A DNA stretch of 64,000 nucleotides from Atopobiaceae bacterium (GCA_030525685.1 JAUNEG010000006.1:1-64000); one strand, 5' to 3'. Positions 8,083 through 17,707 are shown, counted from the stretch's first letter. The notes: generated by a model not told the origin, from the letters alone. Made by a program: numbers and translations.

Positions 8083-8541
8083 ATGCTCGCTGGCTCGTAT
8101 CCGATGTCCGTGGATGCCAAGGCGCGCGTCACCCTGCCGGCCGTCTTTCGCAAGCAGCTTGCGAGGGACGACAAGAGGACGATCTACCTCGTCCCCCTCA
8201 ACGGCTGCGTGAACGGCTTCACCCCCGAGGGTTTCGAGGCGTACGTCGACGGGCTCTTCGAGTACGGCGACAACCACTTCGACCCTCGCAGCCGTGACGA
8301 CGTTCGCCTGAAGACCGGCCTGTGGGCCCGTGCGGTGGAGGTCGACATCGACTCCGCCGGCCGCGTGGCCCTCGGCAAGCTCGACGCGGCCAAGCCCGGC
8401 ACGCGCGAGAAGCTCGGTCTCACGGCCGACGTCACGGTGGTGGGCGCCGGGGACCACTTCGAGGTCTGGAACTCCGAGAAGTGGAACGCGACGCAGGAGA
8501 GCCTCGAGGACGACCTCGACGCGCTTCTCTTCCACGACTAG
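8083..8541 (+). CDS. mraZ: Transcriptional regulator MraZ
   Basis: MraZ is a ring-forming DNA-binding protein of the AbrB/SpoVT superfamily that controls the division and cell wall cluster it heads. The 152-residue product carries the two tandem MraZ repeats: YPMSVDAKARVTLPAVFRK near the start and VDIDSAGRVALGKL in the second half, each with the D-x-K/G-R core. Family length is about 145. The AAAGTGT repeats upstream fit autoregulation. rsmH follows after 18 bases. Confidence 0.95.
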   Translation: MLAGSYPMSVDAKARVTLPAVFRKQLARDDKRTIYLVPLNGCVNGFTPEGFEAYVDGLFEYGDNHFDPRSRDDVRLKTGLWARAVEVDIDSAGRVALGKLDAAKPGTREKLGLTADVTVVGAGDHFEVWNSEKWNATQESLEDDLDALLFHD

Positions 8542-8559
8542 CAGCAGGGGGCGGGGGTC

Positions 8560-9540
8560 TTGACAGCAGAATATCGGCACGTACCCGTGATGCTCGCCGA
8601 GGTCCTCGCCGAGCTCGACCCCCAGGTGGGGGAGGTGGTGTGCGACTGCACCCTCGGTGGTGCGGGCCACACCGTCGAGCTGGCGAGGCGCGTGGCGCCG
8701 GACGGCCTGTCGATCGGCATCGACCAGGACGACATGGCGCTCACGGCGGCGACCGAGCGCCTCGCGCGCGAGGTCCCGGAGGCGAGCACGCTCCTCCTCA
8801 AGGGCAACTTCGGGGACCTGGACGAGCTCCTCGTCCAGGCGGAGGTTCCCGGGGTCGACTGCTTCCTGTTCGACCTCGGCGTCTCGTCCCCCCAGCTTGA
8901 CATCCCGGAGCGCGGCTTCTCGTACCACGAGGACGCCCCGCTCGACATGCGCATGAATTCGGGCAACCACACACAAACCGCAGCCGAGGTCGTGAACACC
9001 TACAACGAAGCAGACCTCGCCCGAATCCTCCGCGTCTACGGTGACGAGCGCCATGCGACGCGCATCGCCCGCGGGATCGTCGAGCGCCGCCCGAAGGCGC
9101 CCATCGAGACGACGCTCCAGCTCGTGGACGTCATCAAGGCGGCGATTCCCGCCGCGGCGAGAAGGAGCGGCGGACATCCCGCACGTCGGACGTTCCAGGC
9201 GCTGCGCATCGAGGTCAACCATGAGCTCGACGTGCTCGACCGGGGACTGAGGGCAGCCGTCCGCTGGGCGAACCCGGGTGGAAGGATCTGCGTGATCTCC
9301 TACCACTCGCTCGAGGACCGCATCGTGAAGCACGTCTTCTCGGAGCTCTCCCAGGGCTGCACCTGCCCGCCGGACCTCCCGGTCTGCGTGTGCGGTCACG
9401 TGCCGATAGTCAACGTCAGGACGAGGAAGCCCCTCGTCGCCTCAGACGAGGAGGTCGCGGCCAACCCCAGGTCGCGAAGCGCCCTCATGCGCGTGGCGGT
9501 CAGGCTCGACGCCCCCGCGGAGGGACCCAAGGTGTCGTAG
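8560..9540 (+). CDS. rsmH: 16S rRNA (cytosine(1402)-N(4))-methyltransferase
   Basis: Methylates N4 of C1402 in the 16S decoding centre using SAM. The 326-residue product begins YRHVPVMLAEVLAEL and has motif I CDCTLGGAGHTVELA, FDLGVSSPQLD, GFSYHEDAPLDMRM and the C-terminal ISYHSLEDRIVKH. It starts at TTG 8560. Near base 9156 two rare Arg codons AGA AGG create a GGCGAGAAGG word (see findings). Second gene of the dcw cluster as usual. Confidence 0.95.
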   Translation: MTAEYRHVPVMLAEVLAELDPQVGEVVCDCTLGGAGHTVELARRVAPDGLSIGIDQDDMALTAATERLAREVPEASTLLLKGNFGDLDELLVQAEVPGVDCFLFDLGVSSPQLDIPERGFSYHEDAPLDMRMNSGNHTQTAAEVVNTYNEADLARILRVYGDERHATRIARGIVERRPKAPIETTLQLVDVIKAAIPAAARRSGGHPARRTFQALRIEVNHELDVLDRGLRAAVRWANPGGRICVISYHSLEDRIVKHVFSELSQGCTCPPDLPVCVCGHVPIVNVRTRKPLVASDEEVAANPRSRSALMRVAVRLDAPAEGPKVS

Positions 9541-9761
9541 CCGGCGCGAGCCGTCTATGAGAGCGAGAGAAACGAAGCACAAACGCAGCAGAACGAACCC
9601 AAAACGCACCACCAACGAACCACTACGACGCGCGAACGAACTCTAAATGAACTCTTAAGGTCGCTCTATCACACCTTGAGACTTACTATCAAGTAACCCT
9701 CAAGTTACCAGCGTACCTGCACCATCTGAAGAACAACGCACGACCGGAACAGGGAATCGGC
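9541..9761 (+). other. A/C-rich, G-poor leader between rsmH and the ftsL-like gene
   Basis: Bases 9570-9660 are strikingly rich in A and C with repeated AACGAA-type strings, unlike the surrounding 70% GC DNA. At 9675-9704 there is a nested stem-loop: CTTGAG pairs with CTCAAG, enclosing TTACT/AGTAA around an ATCA loop. A TACTAT hexamer (9684-9689) could serve as a -10 box. No ORF is convincing. Confidence 0.6.
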
Positions 9762-10259
9762 ATGAGGTACCAGGGATCAGCGGCATACAGCTACGACGCG
9801 GCGCAGCGGGAGCGCGAGCTCTCCCAGCGTGCGTCGGCACCCTCGTTCGAGGTCGTCACCGGCGGCGGGCTCGACGCGCAGGCGCGCGCCGGCGTGTCGC
9901 CGGTCTTCCTCGCCCGCCTCAAGGCTGCCCTGGCGGTCGCCGCGGTCCTCGTCGTGCTCGGCATGGCCCGCGTGGGCATCTCCGTCGCCACGGTCTCGCT
10001 GCTCTCCGCAAACTCCGACCTCACCGCCCAGATCGAGGAGGCCTCCTCGCTCAACGCCCAGTTGAAGGTGCAGCGCTCCGTCCTCTCGAGCAACGCCCGC
10101 ATCTCCCGCATCGCGACCCAGAACTACGGCATGGCCCTCGCCGACAGCTACGTGACGCTCGACCTCACGCCCGCCGACGAGGAGGCAGGCGCGACAGGTG
10201 CAGATGGGGAAGCTGCGCAGACGGCGGACAACGCCTCCGCTGACGCGAACGTGAAGTAG
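9762..10259 (+). CDS. ftsL: FtsL-like cell division protein
   Basis: A 165-residue bitopic membrane protein: cytoplasmic N-terminus of ~50 residues, one membrane span at about residues 53-80 (AALAVAAVLVVLGMAR), then a short extracytoplasmic coiled coil (SANSDLTAQIEEASSLNAQL...) and an Ala/Asp-rich tail. This topology plus its place between rsmH and ftsI is that of FtsL, which joins FtsQ and a DivIC partner to activate FtsI/FtsW. Sequence conservation in FtsL is low, so the name rests mostly on topology and position. Confidence 0.75.
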   Translation: MRYQGSAAYSYDAAQRERELSQRASAPSFEVVTGGGLDAQARAGVSPVFLARLKAALAVAAVLVVLGMARVGISVATVSLLSANSDLTAQIEEASSLNAQLKVQRSVLSSNARISRIATQNYGMALADSYVTLDLTPADEEAGATGADGEAAQTADNASADANVK

Positions 10260-10270
10260 ACTTCTGTCCC

Positions 10271-12055
10271 GTGAGCAGGAGGGACAGACAGAGCCGCGCC
10301 GGCAGGCGCAACCGACCGGAGGCCTCGTACGACGAGGCCTCTCGTGCGCGCTCACGCCTCAGGGCCAGCCGCCCGGGCGGCTCGGGGCGCGGCGGCACCG
10401 ATGCCGGCTTCTCCTTCACCCGCCGCTTCTTCCTCGTCCTTCTCGGCGCCGTCGCCGCCAAGCTCGCCTGGCTCCAGGTGTTCCAGTCCTCCGAGCTCGC
10501 CTCGGCGGCGGAGACCCAGCGGACCAACCGGGCGGTCCTGCACGCAAAGCGCGGCACCATCTACGACCGCAACGGCAACGCGCTCGCCGTGAGCGTCGAC
10601 TGCCAGACCATCTACGCCAACCCCAGCGTCGTCGAGGACCCCTCGGGCGTCTCCGAGGTCCTGGTCTCCGTGCTCGGGGGCGAGAAGGACTCCTACATGG
10701 ACCTCCTCACCCAGGACACGACCTTCGCCTACATCCAGCGCCAGGTGGACCAGGAGGCCGCCGACAAGCTCTCCGAGGAGCTCGAGGCCCGCGAGCTCAC
10801 GGGCGTCTACTTCCTCGAGGACACGAAGCGCGCCTACCCCTACGGCTCGATCGGCTCCCAGGTAATCGGCTACGTCGGCGTGGACGGCAACGGCCTCTCG
10901 GGCCTGGAGAGCTACTACGAGGACGTCCTTCTCGGCACGGACGGCGAGATGATCTTCGAGACCGGCCTCGACGGGACGCCCATCGCGGGCGGCGCCACGC
11001 AGATCACGCCGGCGAGGGACGGCACGGACCTCGTCATCTCTCTCGACGTCGACCTCCAGGAGGTCGCGGAGAGCGTCATCGCCGAGGCCGCAGAGACCTT
11101 CGAGGCCGAGTCCGGCTCGGTCATGGTCACCAACCCCCGGACCGGCGAGATCCTCGCCGCCTGCTCCACGCCCCTGGCCGACCTCGACGACCTGACGGAC
11201 GCCTCGGCCCTCAACCTCAAGGCCGTCTCGAACTCCTACGAGCCCGGCTCGGTCTTCAAGGTCCTCACGACCTCGATCGGCATCGAGGAGGGGTTCTTCA
11301 CCGAGGACACCGTCTACACCGTCCCCGCCAAGGTGAAGGTCGGTGACGACTACGTCACGGACGTGGACGACCGTGACTACGCGATGGACATGAGCGTCAA
11401 GGAGATGCTCTCCCGCTCGTCCAACACCGCCATGGCGCTGCTCGTCCAGGACGTCGTGGGCGCCGACGTCTTCGCCGAGGGGGTCGCGCGCTTCGGCATC
11501 GGCGAGACCACCGGCATCGACTTCCCCGGCGAGTCCGCCGGCATCGTCCGACCTCGCGAGCAGTACGACGGCTCGACCGCGGGCTCCATGGCCTTCGGCC
11601 AGGGCCTCGCGGTGCCCATGGTCCAGATCGTGCGCGCCTTCGGCGCGGTCGCCAACGGCGGCGTGCCGACGACCCCGCACTTCCTCGTCTACAAGGGGGA
11701 GGAGGAGGTCTCGTGGCCGGAGGGGGAGCGCATCATCTCCGAGGAGACCGCCGCGCAGGAGATCGACATGATGCGCGCCGTCATGACCGAGGGCACCGGC
11801 GCCAGCTGCCAGGTCGACGGCTATGACTTCGCGGGCAAGACGGGCACGGGCGAGCAGGCCGACGAGGACGGCGGCTACCTCGAGAACTCCTTCGTCTCGT
11901 CGCTGTGCGGCTTCGCCAACGCCGACGACCCCGAGCTGTTGCTCTACGTCGGCCTCAACCACACGCCCTACCACTCGTCCGACTCCTCCGGCCGGGCGTT
12001 CAAGGAGATTGCCGAGCATGCCGTGTCGATCATGGGCGTCAAGCCCGCGTCCTGA
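10271..12055 (+). CDS. ftsI: Septal peptidoglycan transpeptidase (class B PBP)
   Basis: Cross-links septal peptidoglycan. The 594-residue product has a basic N-terminus and one membrane anchor (~residues 54-75), a PBP dimerisation domain, and a transpeptidase domain with active-site Ser327 in SVFK, SSN at 383-385 and KTG at 523-525. It starts at GTG 10271, 11 bases after ftsL. No PASTA repeats are seen at the C-terminus. Its partner FtsW is encoded four genes downstream. Confidence 0.93.
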   Translation: MSRRDRQSRAGRRNRPEASYDEASRARSRLRASRPGGSGRGGTDAGFSFTRRFFLVLLGAVAAKLAWLQVFQSSELASAAETQRTNRAVLHAKRGTIYDRNGNALAVSVDCQTIYANPSVVEDPSGVSEVLVSVLGGEKDSYMDLLTQDTTFAYIQRQVDQEAADKLSEELEARELTGVYFLEDTKRAYPYGSIGSQVIGYVGVDGNGLSGLESYYEDVLLGTDGEMIFETGLDGTPIAGGATQITPARDGTDLVISLDVDLQEVAESVIAEAAETFEAESGSVMVTNPRTGEILAACSTPLADLDDLTDASALNLKAVSNSYEPGSVFKVLTTSIGIEEGFFTEDTVYTVPAKVKVGDDYVTDVDDRDYAMDMSVKEMLSRSSNTAMALLVQDVVGADVFAEGVARFGIGETTGIDFPGESAGIVRPREQYDGSTAGSMAFGQGLAVPMVQIVRAFGAVANGGVPTTPHFLVYKGEEEVSWPEGERIISEETAAQEIDMMRAVMTEGTGASCQVDGYDFAGKTGTGEQADEDGGYLENSFVSSLCGFANADDPELLLYVGLNHTPYHSSDSSGRAFKEIAEHAVSIMGVKPAS

Positions 12056-12068
12056 TGGGAGCAGACCG

Positions 12069-13508
12069 ATGTTTCGCATGAGCGTTGAGGACATCGCGCG
12101 GGTCACGGGGGCGTCGGTCCTCGGGGCGGGCTCGCGCGCCGTCTGCGGGGAGGTCGTGATCGACTCCCGCGCCGCGGGGGAGGGCTCCCTGTTCGTCGCC
12201 TTCGTCGGCGAGCGGGTCGACGGGAACGCCTACCTCGCCCCCGCCGCCCGCTCCGGCGCCGCCGCCGTCGTGGCGACGCGCGACGTGGACGAGGCGGTGG
12301 CCGCCGAGGTCGCCGCCTGCGGCTGCGCGCTGCTGCGCGCCGAGGGCGACGACGGCGAGGAGTTCATGCTGCGCCTGTCCGGCGCCTGGCGCGAGGCCCA
12401 CCCCGAGTGGGTCGTCGTGGGCGTGACGGGCTCGGTGGGCAAGACCACGACCAAGGAGATGCTCGCGGCCGCCGTGGGCTCCCAGCGCCGCTGCCACGCC
12501 ACGCGCGGCAACTTCAACAACCTGATCGGCCTGCCGCTCACGCTGCTGTCCGCCCCGGATGACGCCGAGGTGCTGGTCTGCGAGCTCGGCATGAACCACC
12601 TGCACGAGATCGACCGCCTCGCGGCCGCCTGCCGCCCCACCCTCGCCTGCATCACCAACGTGGGCACGAGCCACATCGGTCTTCTCGGCAGCCGCGAGAA
12701 CATCGCCCGGGCCAAGGCGGAGGTCGTCTCCGGCATGCGCGCCCACGGCGAGATCCGCCCGGCGCTCGCCCTCACCTCCTCGGGCGACTACACGCCGTTC
12801 ATCGCCGACGGCTTCGCCCGCCCGGCGGGCGTCGACGTCCTGACCGTGGGGCGCGGCGAGAAGGACGAGGTGCGCCTCGTCTCCTGCACCCTCGACGGCG
12901 AGGGCCGCGCCACGGCCGAGCTCGCCGCCTCCGACGGCTGGCGGGGGAGCGTCCGGCTGCCCATGCCCGGCCGCGCCCCGGTGGACGACCTCATGCTCGC
13001 CGTCGCGCTCGTCGGGCGCCTCGGCCTCGACCGCACCTCCGCGCTCGAGGCGATCGCGGCCATGGGCCACACGCAGATGCGCCTCGACGTCGCGCAGGCC
13101 CCCTCGGGCGCCCGCCTCATCGACGACTCCTACAACGCCGCCCCGTCCTCGATGGCGGCCTCCCTCGACGTGCTCTCCCAGATGGCCTGCGAGGGCCGCC
13201 GCATCGCGGTCCTCGGCGAGATGGGCGAGCTCGGCGACGACGCCCCGCGCCTCCACGGCTACGTGGGCACCTACGCCGCCGCCAAGGGCGTCGACCTGCT
13301 CGTCCTCGTCGGCGGCGAGCTCGCCGACGAGATGGCCGAGGCCGCGCGCACGATGGGCCTGTCCGAGGACGCCATCGAGCGCTTCGCCACGGTCGAGGAG
13401 GCGACGTCCGTCATGGTCCCGGTGCTCGCGCCCGGCGACCTCGTGCTCGTGAAGGCGTCGCGCGCCGCGCGCCTGGACCAGTTCGTGAAGGGAGCGCTCG
13501 CGCGATGA
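12069..13508 (+). CDS. murF: UDP-MurNAc-tripeptide–D-Ala-D-Ala ligase
   Basis: Adds D-Ala-D-Ala to the UDP-MurNAc tripeptide, ATP-dependent. The 479-residue product shows the Mur ligase layout: N-terminal UDP-binding domain (VVIDSRAAGEGSLFVAFVGE), ATPase domain with GVTGSVGKTTTKEM, RGNFNNLIGLPLTLL, and the C-terminal domain with LIDDSYNAAPSSM. The frame is open upstream, but ATG 12069 follows a GGGAG ribosome-binding site just after the ftsI stop. Its stop overlaps the mraY start (ATGA). No murE precedes it. Confidence 0.94.
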   Translation: MFRMSVEDIARVTGASVLGAGSRAVCGEVVIDSRAAGEGSLFVAFVGERVDGNAYLAPAARSGAAAVVATRDVDEAVAAEVAACGCALLRAEGDDGEEFMLRLSGAWREAHPEWVVVGVTGSVGKTTTKEMLAAAVGSQRRCHATRGNFNNLIGLPLTLLSAPDDAEVLVCELGMNHLHEIDRLAAACRPTLACITNVGTSHIGLLGSRENIARAKAEVVSGMRAHGEIRPALALTSSGDYTPFIADGFARPAGVDVLTVGRGEKDEVRLVSCTLDGEGRATAELAASDGWRGSVRLPMPGRAPVDDLMLAVALVGRLGLDRTSALEAIAAMGHTQMRLDVAQAPSGARLIDDSYNAAPSSMAASLDVLSQMACEGRRIAVLGEMGELGDDAPRLHGYVGTYAAAKGVDLLVLVGGELADEMAEAARTMGLSEDAIERFATVEEATSVMVPVLAPGDLVLVKASRAARLDQFVKGALAR

Positions 13509-14536
13509 TCGGAAACCCCGCCTATCCCACCTACCAGGTGTTCCTGTCCGTCGGCATCGCCGCGCTCGTGACGGCGCTCGTCATGCCGCTCCTCATCCGG
13601 CTCATGCGTCACGAGGGCGTGGGCCAGCAGGTGCGCGCCGACGGCCCCCAGGGCCACCTCGTCAAGCAGGGCACGCCCACGATGGGCGGCATCGTGATCC
13701 TGCTCGGCGTGGTCGTGACCTGCGCGCTGCTCGGCGAGTGGACGCACGGCCTCGTCCTGGCCATGGCCGCGACGCTGATCACCGGCTCGCTCGGCCTGCT
13801 CGACGACATCGAGAGCGTCGCCCACGGCCGCTCGCTCGGCCTCACGCCCCCCCAGAAGATGGCCGGCCTCATCCTCATCTCCGTCACGTTCTGCCTCGTC
13901 GCGGTCAACGTCTGCGCGATCTCGCCGCTGGTGCGCTTCCCGGGTGGCTTCGCCCTCGACCTCGGCGTGCTCACCACGACCCTCGAGGTCGGCGGAGCGA
14001 CCGTCTCCGTGCCCTGGCTCTACCTCGTCTTCGTGTTCCTGCTCATGGCCGGCCTCTCCAACGCCGTCAACCTGACCGACGGCCTCGACGGCCTCGCGGG
14101 AGGCTGCACGATGGTCGTGATGCTGTTCATGGCCATGGTCGCCTTCCGCTACGACGAGCTCGACCTCGCGATCTTCGCCGCGTCTATCGCGGGCGCCTGC
14201 GTGGGCTTCCTCTGGCACAACTGCTACCCCGCCTCGATCTTCATGGGCGACACCGGCTCGCTCGCCCTGGGCGCCGCCTTCGCCGCGCTCGCGGTGCTCA
14301 CCGAGACCGAGGTGACCTCGCTCATCATGGGCGGCCTGTTCATCGCCGAGGCCCTCTCCGTCATGATCCAGGTGATCAGCTTCAAGCTCACCGGCCGCCG
14401 CGTGTTCCTCATGGCGCCGATCCACCACCACTTCGAGAAGAAGGGCTGGAAGGAGAACAAGGTGGTCGTCCGCTTCTGGATCGTCTCCGCCGCGTTCGCC
14501 GCCCTGGGCTTCGCGCTCTACTTCCAGCTCGGTTAG
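13505..14536 (+). CDS. mraY: Phospho-N-acetylmuramoyl-pentapeptide transferase
   Basis: Integral membrane enzyme that transfers phospho-MurNAc-pentapeptide to undecaprenyl phosphate, making lipid I. The 343-residue product has ~10 membrane spans and the signature motifs GTPTMGGI, the Asp-rich GLLDDIE, NAVNLTDGLDGLAGG, and MAPIHHHFEKKGW. Its ATG overlaps the murF stop by four bases, so the two are translationally coupled. Confidence 0.96.
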   Translation: MIGNPAYPTYQVFLSVGIAALVTALVMPLLIRLMRHEGVGQQVRADGPQGHLVKQGTPTMGGIVILLGVVVTCALLGEWTHGLVLAMAATLITGSLGLLDDIESVAHGRSLGLTPPQKMAGLILISVTFCLVAVNVCAISPLVRFPGGFALDLGVLTTTLEVGGATVSVPWLYLVFVFLLMAGLSNAVNLTDGLDGLAGGCTMVVMLFMAMVAFRYDELDLAIFAASIAGACVGFLWHNCYPASIFMGDTGSLALGAAFAALAVLTETEVTSLIMGGLFIAEALSVMIQVISFKLTGRRVFLMAPIHHHFEKKGWKENKVVVRFWIVSAAFAALGFALYFQLG

Positions 14537-14540
14537 GAGC

Positions 14541-15977
14541 GTGCCGATAATGACCGTCACCTCGCAGCCACATCTCGGGAACGTCGCCGTGCTCGGCCTC
14601 GGCCGAACCGGCGAGGCCGCCGCGCGCCACCTCTGCACGCTCCTCGGCTCGCGCGTCGACTCCGTCACCGTCTTCGGGGGCGCCGCCTCCGAGCCGGGCG
14701 AGGGGACCCGCGCGCTCGAGGCCCTCGGCGCGCGCGTGGTGTGCGGCACGGACGAGGTGACCGGCAGCTTCGACCTCGCCGTCGCCTCCCCGGGCATCCC
14801 CGACTCGTCCCCGTTCTTCTCCGCCGCCCGCGCCTGCTCGACGGAGGTCGTCGGCGAGCCGGAGCTCGCGTGGCGCGAGCGCCCCGAGCGCTGGGCCGCG
14901 GTCACCGGGACCAACGGCAAGACCACCACCACCTCCCTGCTCACGCACCTGCTCCGCGCGGGCGACCTGGATGCCGTCTCCGTGGGCAACATCGGCACGC
15001 CCGCGATCGAGGCGCTCGACGGGCGCGGGGCGGACACCTGGTTCGTCGCGGAGCTCTCGAGCTTCCAGCTCGCCACGACGCGCCTCCTGCACCCGCGCGC
15101 CGCGATCGTGCTCAACGTCACGCCCGACCACCTCGAGTGGCATGGGACGATGGGGGCGTACGCGGCCGCCAAGGAGCGCGAGCTCGCCAACCTCGGCGCG
15201 GGCGACCTCGCCGTGGTCTCCGTCGACGACGACTACTGCCGCGCCATGGCGGCGCGCGCGGAGGCTCGCGGCCTGCGCGTCTGCCGCCTCTCCGTCGAGT
15301 CCGAGCCGACCTCGCCCTGCGCCGCCTTCCTACGCGGGGAGACCCTCGTCGTGCGGCTGGACGGCGCGGAGCACGCGCTCGTCGACGCCGGCGAGCTCAA
15401 GATCGTGGGGCGCTACAACGCCGAGAACGCGCTCGCGGCGGCCGCCGTGGCGCTCGAGCTCGGCGTCGCCGAGAAGGACGTGCGCTCCGGGCTCGCGTCC
15501 TTCTCGCCGATTGAGCACCGCGTGGAGCCCGTCGCCACGGTCCGCGGCGTCCGCTACGTGAACGACTCCAAGGCCACGAACACCGACGCCGTGGAGAAGG
15601 CCCTCACGGCCTTCGAGCCGGGCTCGGTGGTGCTGCTGCTCGGCGGCCACGACAAGGGGACCGACCTCTCGTCGCTCGCGGCCGCCGTCCGCGGGCGCTG
15701 CCGCGCCGCCGTCTGCTACGGCGAGGCGGGGGAGCGCATCGCCTCCGCGCTCGAGGCAGAGCCCTCAGACCTGGCCGTTCTGCGTGCCCCGCGCCTGCGC
15801 GAGGCGTTCGCCGTCGCCTCCGCCGAGGCGCGCCCCGGCGAGACCGTGCTCCTCTCGCCCGCGTGCTCGTCGTTCGACGAGTTCTCCAACATGGGCGAGC
15901 GCGGCCGCCTCTTCAAGGACCTCGTCCGCGCGCTCGCCGAGAAGGGCGCCGCCGCCCCGGCGCCGCAGGGGGAGTAG
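14541..15977 (+). CDS. murD: UDP-N-acetylmuramoylalanine–D-glutamate ligase
   Basis: Adds D-Glu to UDP-MurNAc-L-Ala. The 478-residue product has an N-terminal Rossmann-like domain (VAVLGLGRTGEAAARHL), the ATP motif TGTNGKTTTTSLLTHLL, NVTPDHLEWHG, and the C-terminal VNDSKATNTDAVEKAL with GGHDKG. GTG 14541 is the likely start with GGAG upstream; ATG 14550 is an alternative. Immediately followed by ftsW. Confidence 0.94.
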   Translation: MPIMTVTSQPHLGNVAVLGLGRTGEAAARHLCTLLGSRVDSVTVFGGAASEPGEGTRALEALGARVVCGTDEVTGSFDLAVASPGIPDSSPFFSAARACSTEVVGEPELAWRERPERWAAVTGTNGKTTTTSLLTHLLRAGDLDAVSVGNIGTPAIEALDGRGADTWFVAELSSFQLATTRLLHPRAAIVLNVTPDHLEWHGTMGAYAAAKERELANLGAGDLAVVSVDDDYCRAMAARAEARGLRVCRLSVESEPTSPCAAFLRGETLVVRLDGAEHALVDAGELKIVGRYNAENALAAAAVALELGVAEKDVRSGLASFSPIEHRVEPVATVRGVRYVNDSKATNTDAVEKALTAFEPGSVVLLLGGHDKGTDLSSLAAAVRGRCRAAVCYGEAGERIASALEAEPSDLAVLRAPRLREAFAVASAEARPGETVLLSPACSSFDEFSNMGERGRLFKDLVRALAEKGAAAPAPQGE

Positions 15978-15979
15978 GC

Positions 15980-17476
15980 ATGGCCCGCACCTCGGCATCA
16001 AGAGGCGCCTCCCGCGCCGCGCGCGCGCGCTCCGGACGCTCGGTCTTCGGGGTACCCGAGCGCTTCATGCGCCCGCGCCTCGTGCTCGTCGCGGCGGTGG
16101 CGTGCCTGGTGGGCTTCGGCGCGCTCATGGTCTTCTCGGCGTCGTCCGTCTCGGCCATGAGCACCACCGGCGACGCCGCCTACTACCTCAAGCGCGAGCT
16201 CGTCTTCATCGCGCTCGGCGCGGTCGTCGCCGTGGCGCTCGCCCGCATCGACTACCACTGGTGGGTGCGGCGGCTGCTCATGCCCATCTGGGTGGTCACG
16301 GCCGGCATGCTCCTGTTCGTGCTGGTCGCCGGCACCGACAACGACATGGGCGCGTCCCGCTGGATCGACCTCGGCTTCTTCGACCTCCAGCCCTCCGAGT
16401 TCGCCAAGATGACGATCATCTTCACGGCCGCCAACCTCGCGGAGCGCTACTACGAGGAGGGCTCGCTCGACTTCTCGTCGTTCTGGAAGCTCCTCGCGGC
16501 GGGCGTGGGCGCGCCCCTGCTCCTCATCCTCCTGCAGCCCGACAAGGGCACGACCATGGTCCTGGGCCTCACGCTGCTCGTCATGGGCTACCTCGCGGGC
16601 ATGCCCCGCGCTCTTCTCGCCGGCGTCCTGGCGCTCGGCGTGGTGGGCCTGTTCATCATCTCGGTGCGCGACGCCTACTCGCTCGCCCGCCTGCAGGCCA
16701 TGATCGACCCCTGGTCCGACCCGTACGACAAGGGCTACCACCTCATCCAGGGCTTCTACGCCTTCGGGTCGGGCGGCCTGTTCGGCGTGGGGATCGGCTT
16801 CTCGCGCCAGAAGTACTCGTACCTGCCGATGGCCCACAACGACTTCATCCTCGCCGTGATCGGCGAGGAGTGCGGCCTGGTGGGAACCCTCGGCATGCTC
16901 GTCGGCTTCGCGGTCTTCATGTGGGCGGGCCTCGAGATCGCCCGCCGCGCGCCCGACTTCGCGGGGCGCCTCGTGGCGGCGGGCTGCACGTCGCTCGTGA
17001 TGATCCAGCTGCTGCTCAACGTCTCCGGCGTGCTCGGCCTCTTCCCGCTGTCGGGCAAGCCGATCCCGTTCGTGAGCTACGGCGGCTCGTCCATGATCGC
17101 GAGCCTGATGATCGTCGGCATGATCGCGTCCGTCTCCGTGCACTCCAGGCTTCCGGAGACCGAGCACGACGACGCGCGCCGCAGCTGGCGGCAGGTGGAC
17201 GCGGGCCCGGGGGAGGCGCCGGCGCCCGGCCTCTCGTTCGTCGGCGAGGCGACCCCGCGCTCGCGGCGCGGCCGGGACCTCGCGCCGGGGGACACCGGCG
17301 ACCTGGGCGCCGCGCGGACGACGAAGGCCGAGCCGAGCCGCGCCCGAGGGGACGGCCTGAAGGTCGTCCAGGGAGGCGGCTCGCGGGGCGCTCGCGCGCG
17401 GATCGACCTCGGCCCGAGCGCGGCCGACCGCCTGCGCGGGCGCAGCGGCGGCCGCGGCGGGGCGCGACGCCGCTAG
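15980..17476 (+). CDS. ftsW: SEDS lipid II polymerase FtsW
   Basis: SEDS-family glycosyltransferase that polymerises lipid II at the septum with FtsI. About ten membrane spans occupy residues 35-400; conserved stretches include NDMGASRWIDLGFFDLQPSEFAK, LLQPDKGTTMVL, the HNDFI Asp region and FVSYGGSSM. A ~110-residue basic, Gly/Arg-rich cytoplasmic tail extends past the usual end. ATG 15980 directly follows murD; an earlier in-frame ATG would overlap murD deeply. The RodA paralogue is possible in principle, but the dcw position favours FtsW. Confidence 0.9.
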   Translation: MARTSASRGASRAARARSGRSVFGVPERFMRPRLVLVAAVACLVGFGALMVFSASSVSAMSTTGDAAYYLKRELVFIALGAVVAVALARIDYHWWVRRLLMPIWVVTAGMLLFVLVAGTDNDMGASRWIDLGFFDLQPSEFAKMTIIFTAANLAERYYEEGSLDFSSFWKLLAAGVGAPLLLILLQPDKGTTMVLGLTLLVMGYLAGMPRALLAGVLALGVVGLFIISVRDAYSLARLQAMIDPWSDPYDKGYHLIQGFYAFGSGGLFGVGIGFSRQKYSYLPMAHNDFILAVIGEECGLVGTLGMLVGFAVFMWAGLEIARRAPDFAGRLVAAGCTSLVMIQLLLNVSGVLGLFPLSGKPIPFVSYGGSSMIASLMIVGMIASVSVHSRLPETEHDDARRSWRQVDAGPGEAPAPGLSFVGEATPRSRRGRDLAPGDTGDLGAARTTKAEPSRARGDGLKVVQGGGSRGARARIDLGPSAADRLRGRSGGRGGARRR

Positions 17477-17510
17477 CCCGTCGCCCCTCTCGCCGCCGCG
17501 TGGCGGCCTC

Positions 17511-17660
17511 GGTTAGAAAACGGCTCGCGTCCCCGTCCGGAGGGGCGGTCGGGTTAGAAAACGGCGCTCGTCCCCGTCCTTCTCGCCGCCTCGAGGGGGA
17601 CGCGCGCGATTTCCTAACCCAAATGCCGACGCCGACGCGGACGCGCGCGATTTCCCAGCC
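17511..17660. repeat. Four-unit nested inverted repeat between ftsW and murG
   Basis: Two forward units GGTTAGAAAACGG...CGTCCCCGTCC (17511-17538, 17552-17579) are followed by CTTCTCGCC (17579-17587). Then come two inverted units GGGGACG...TTTCCTAACC (17596-17619) and GGACG...TTTCCCAGCC (17639-17660). The layout copies that of the tlyA-nadK spacer but with a different unit sequence. The same unit family occurs before cca (29799-29900). Confidence 0.8.
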
Positions 17661-17707
17661 CGCGCCCGCAACCGAGAAGGACCGCGCGCCCGCCGGCCGC
17701 CCTGCGC

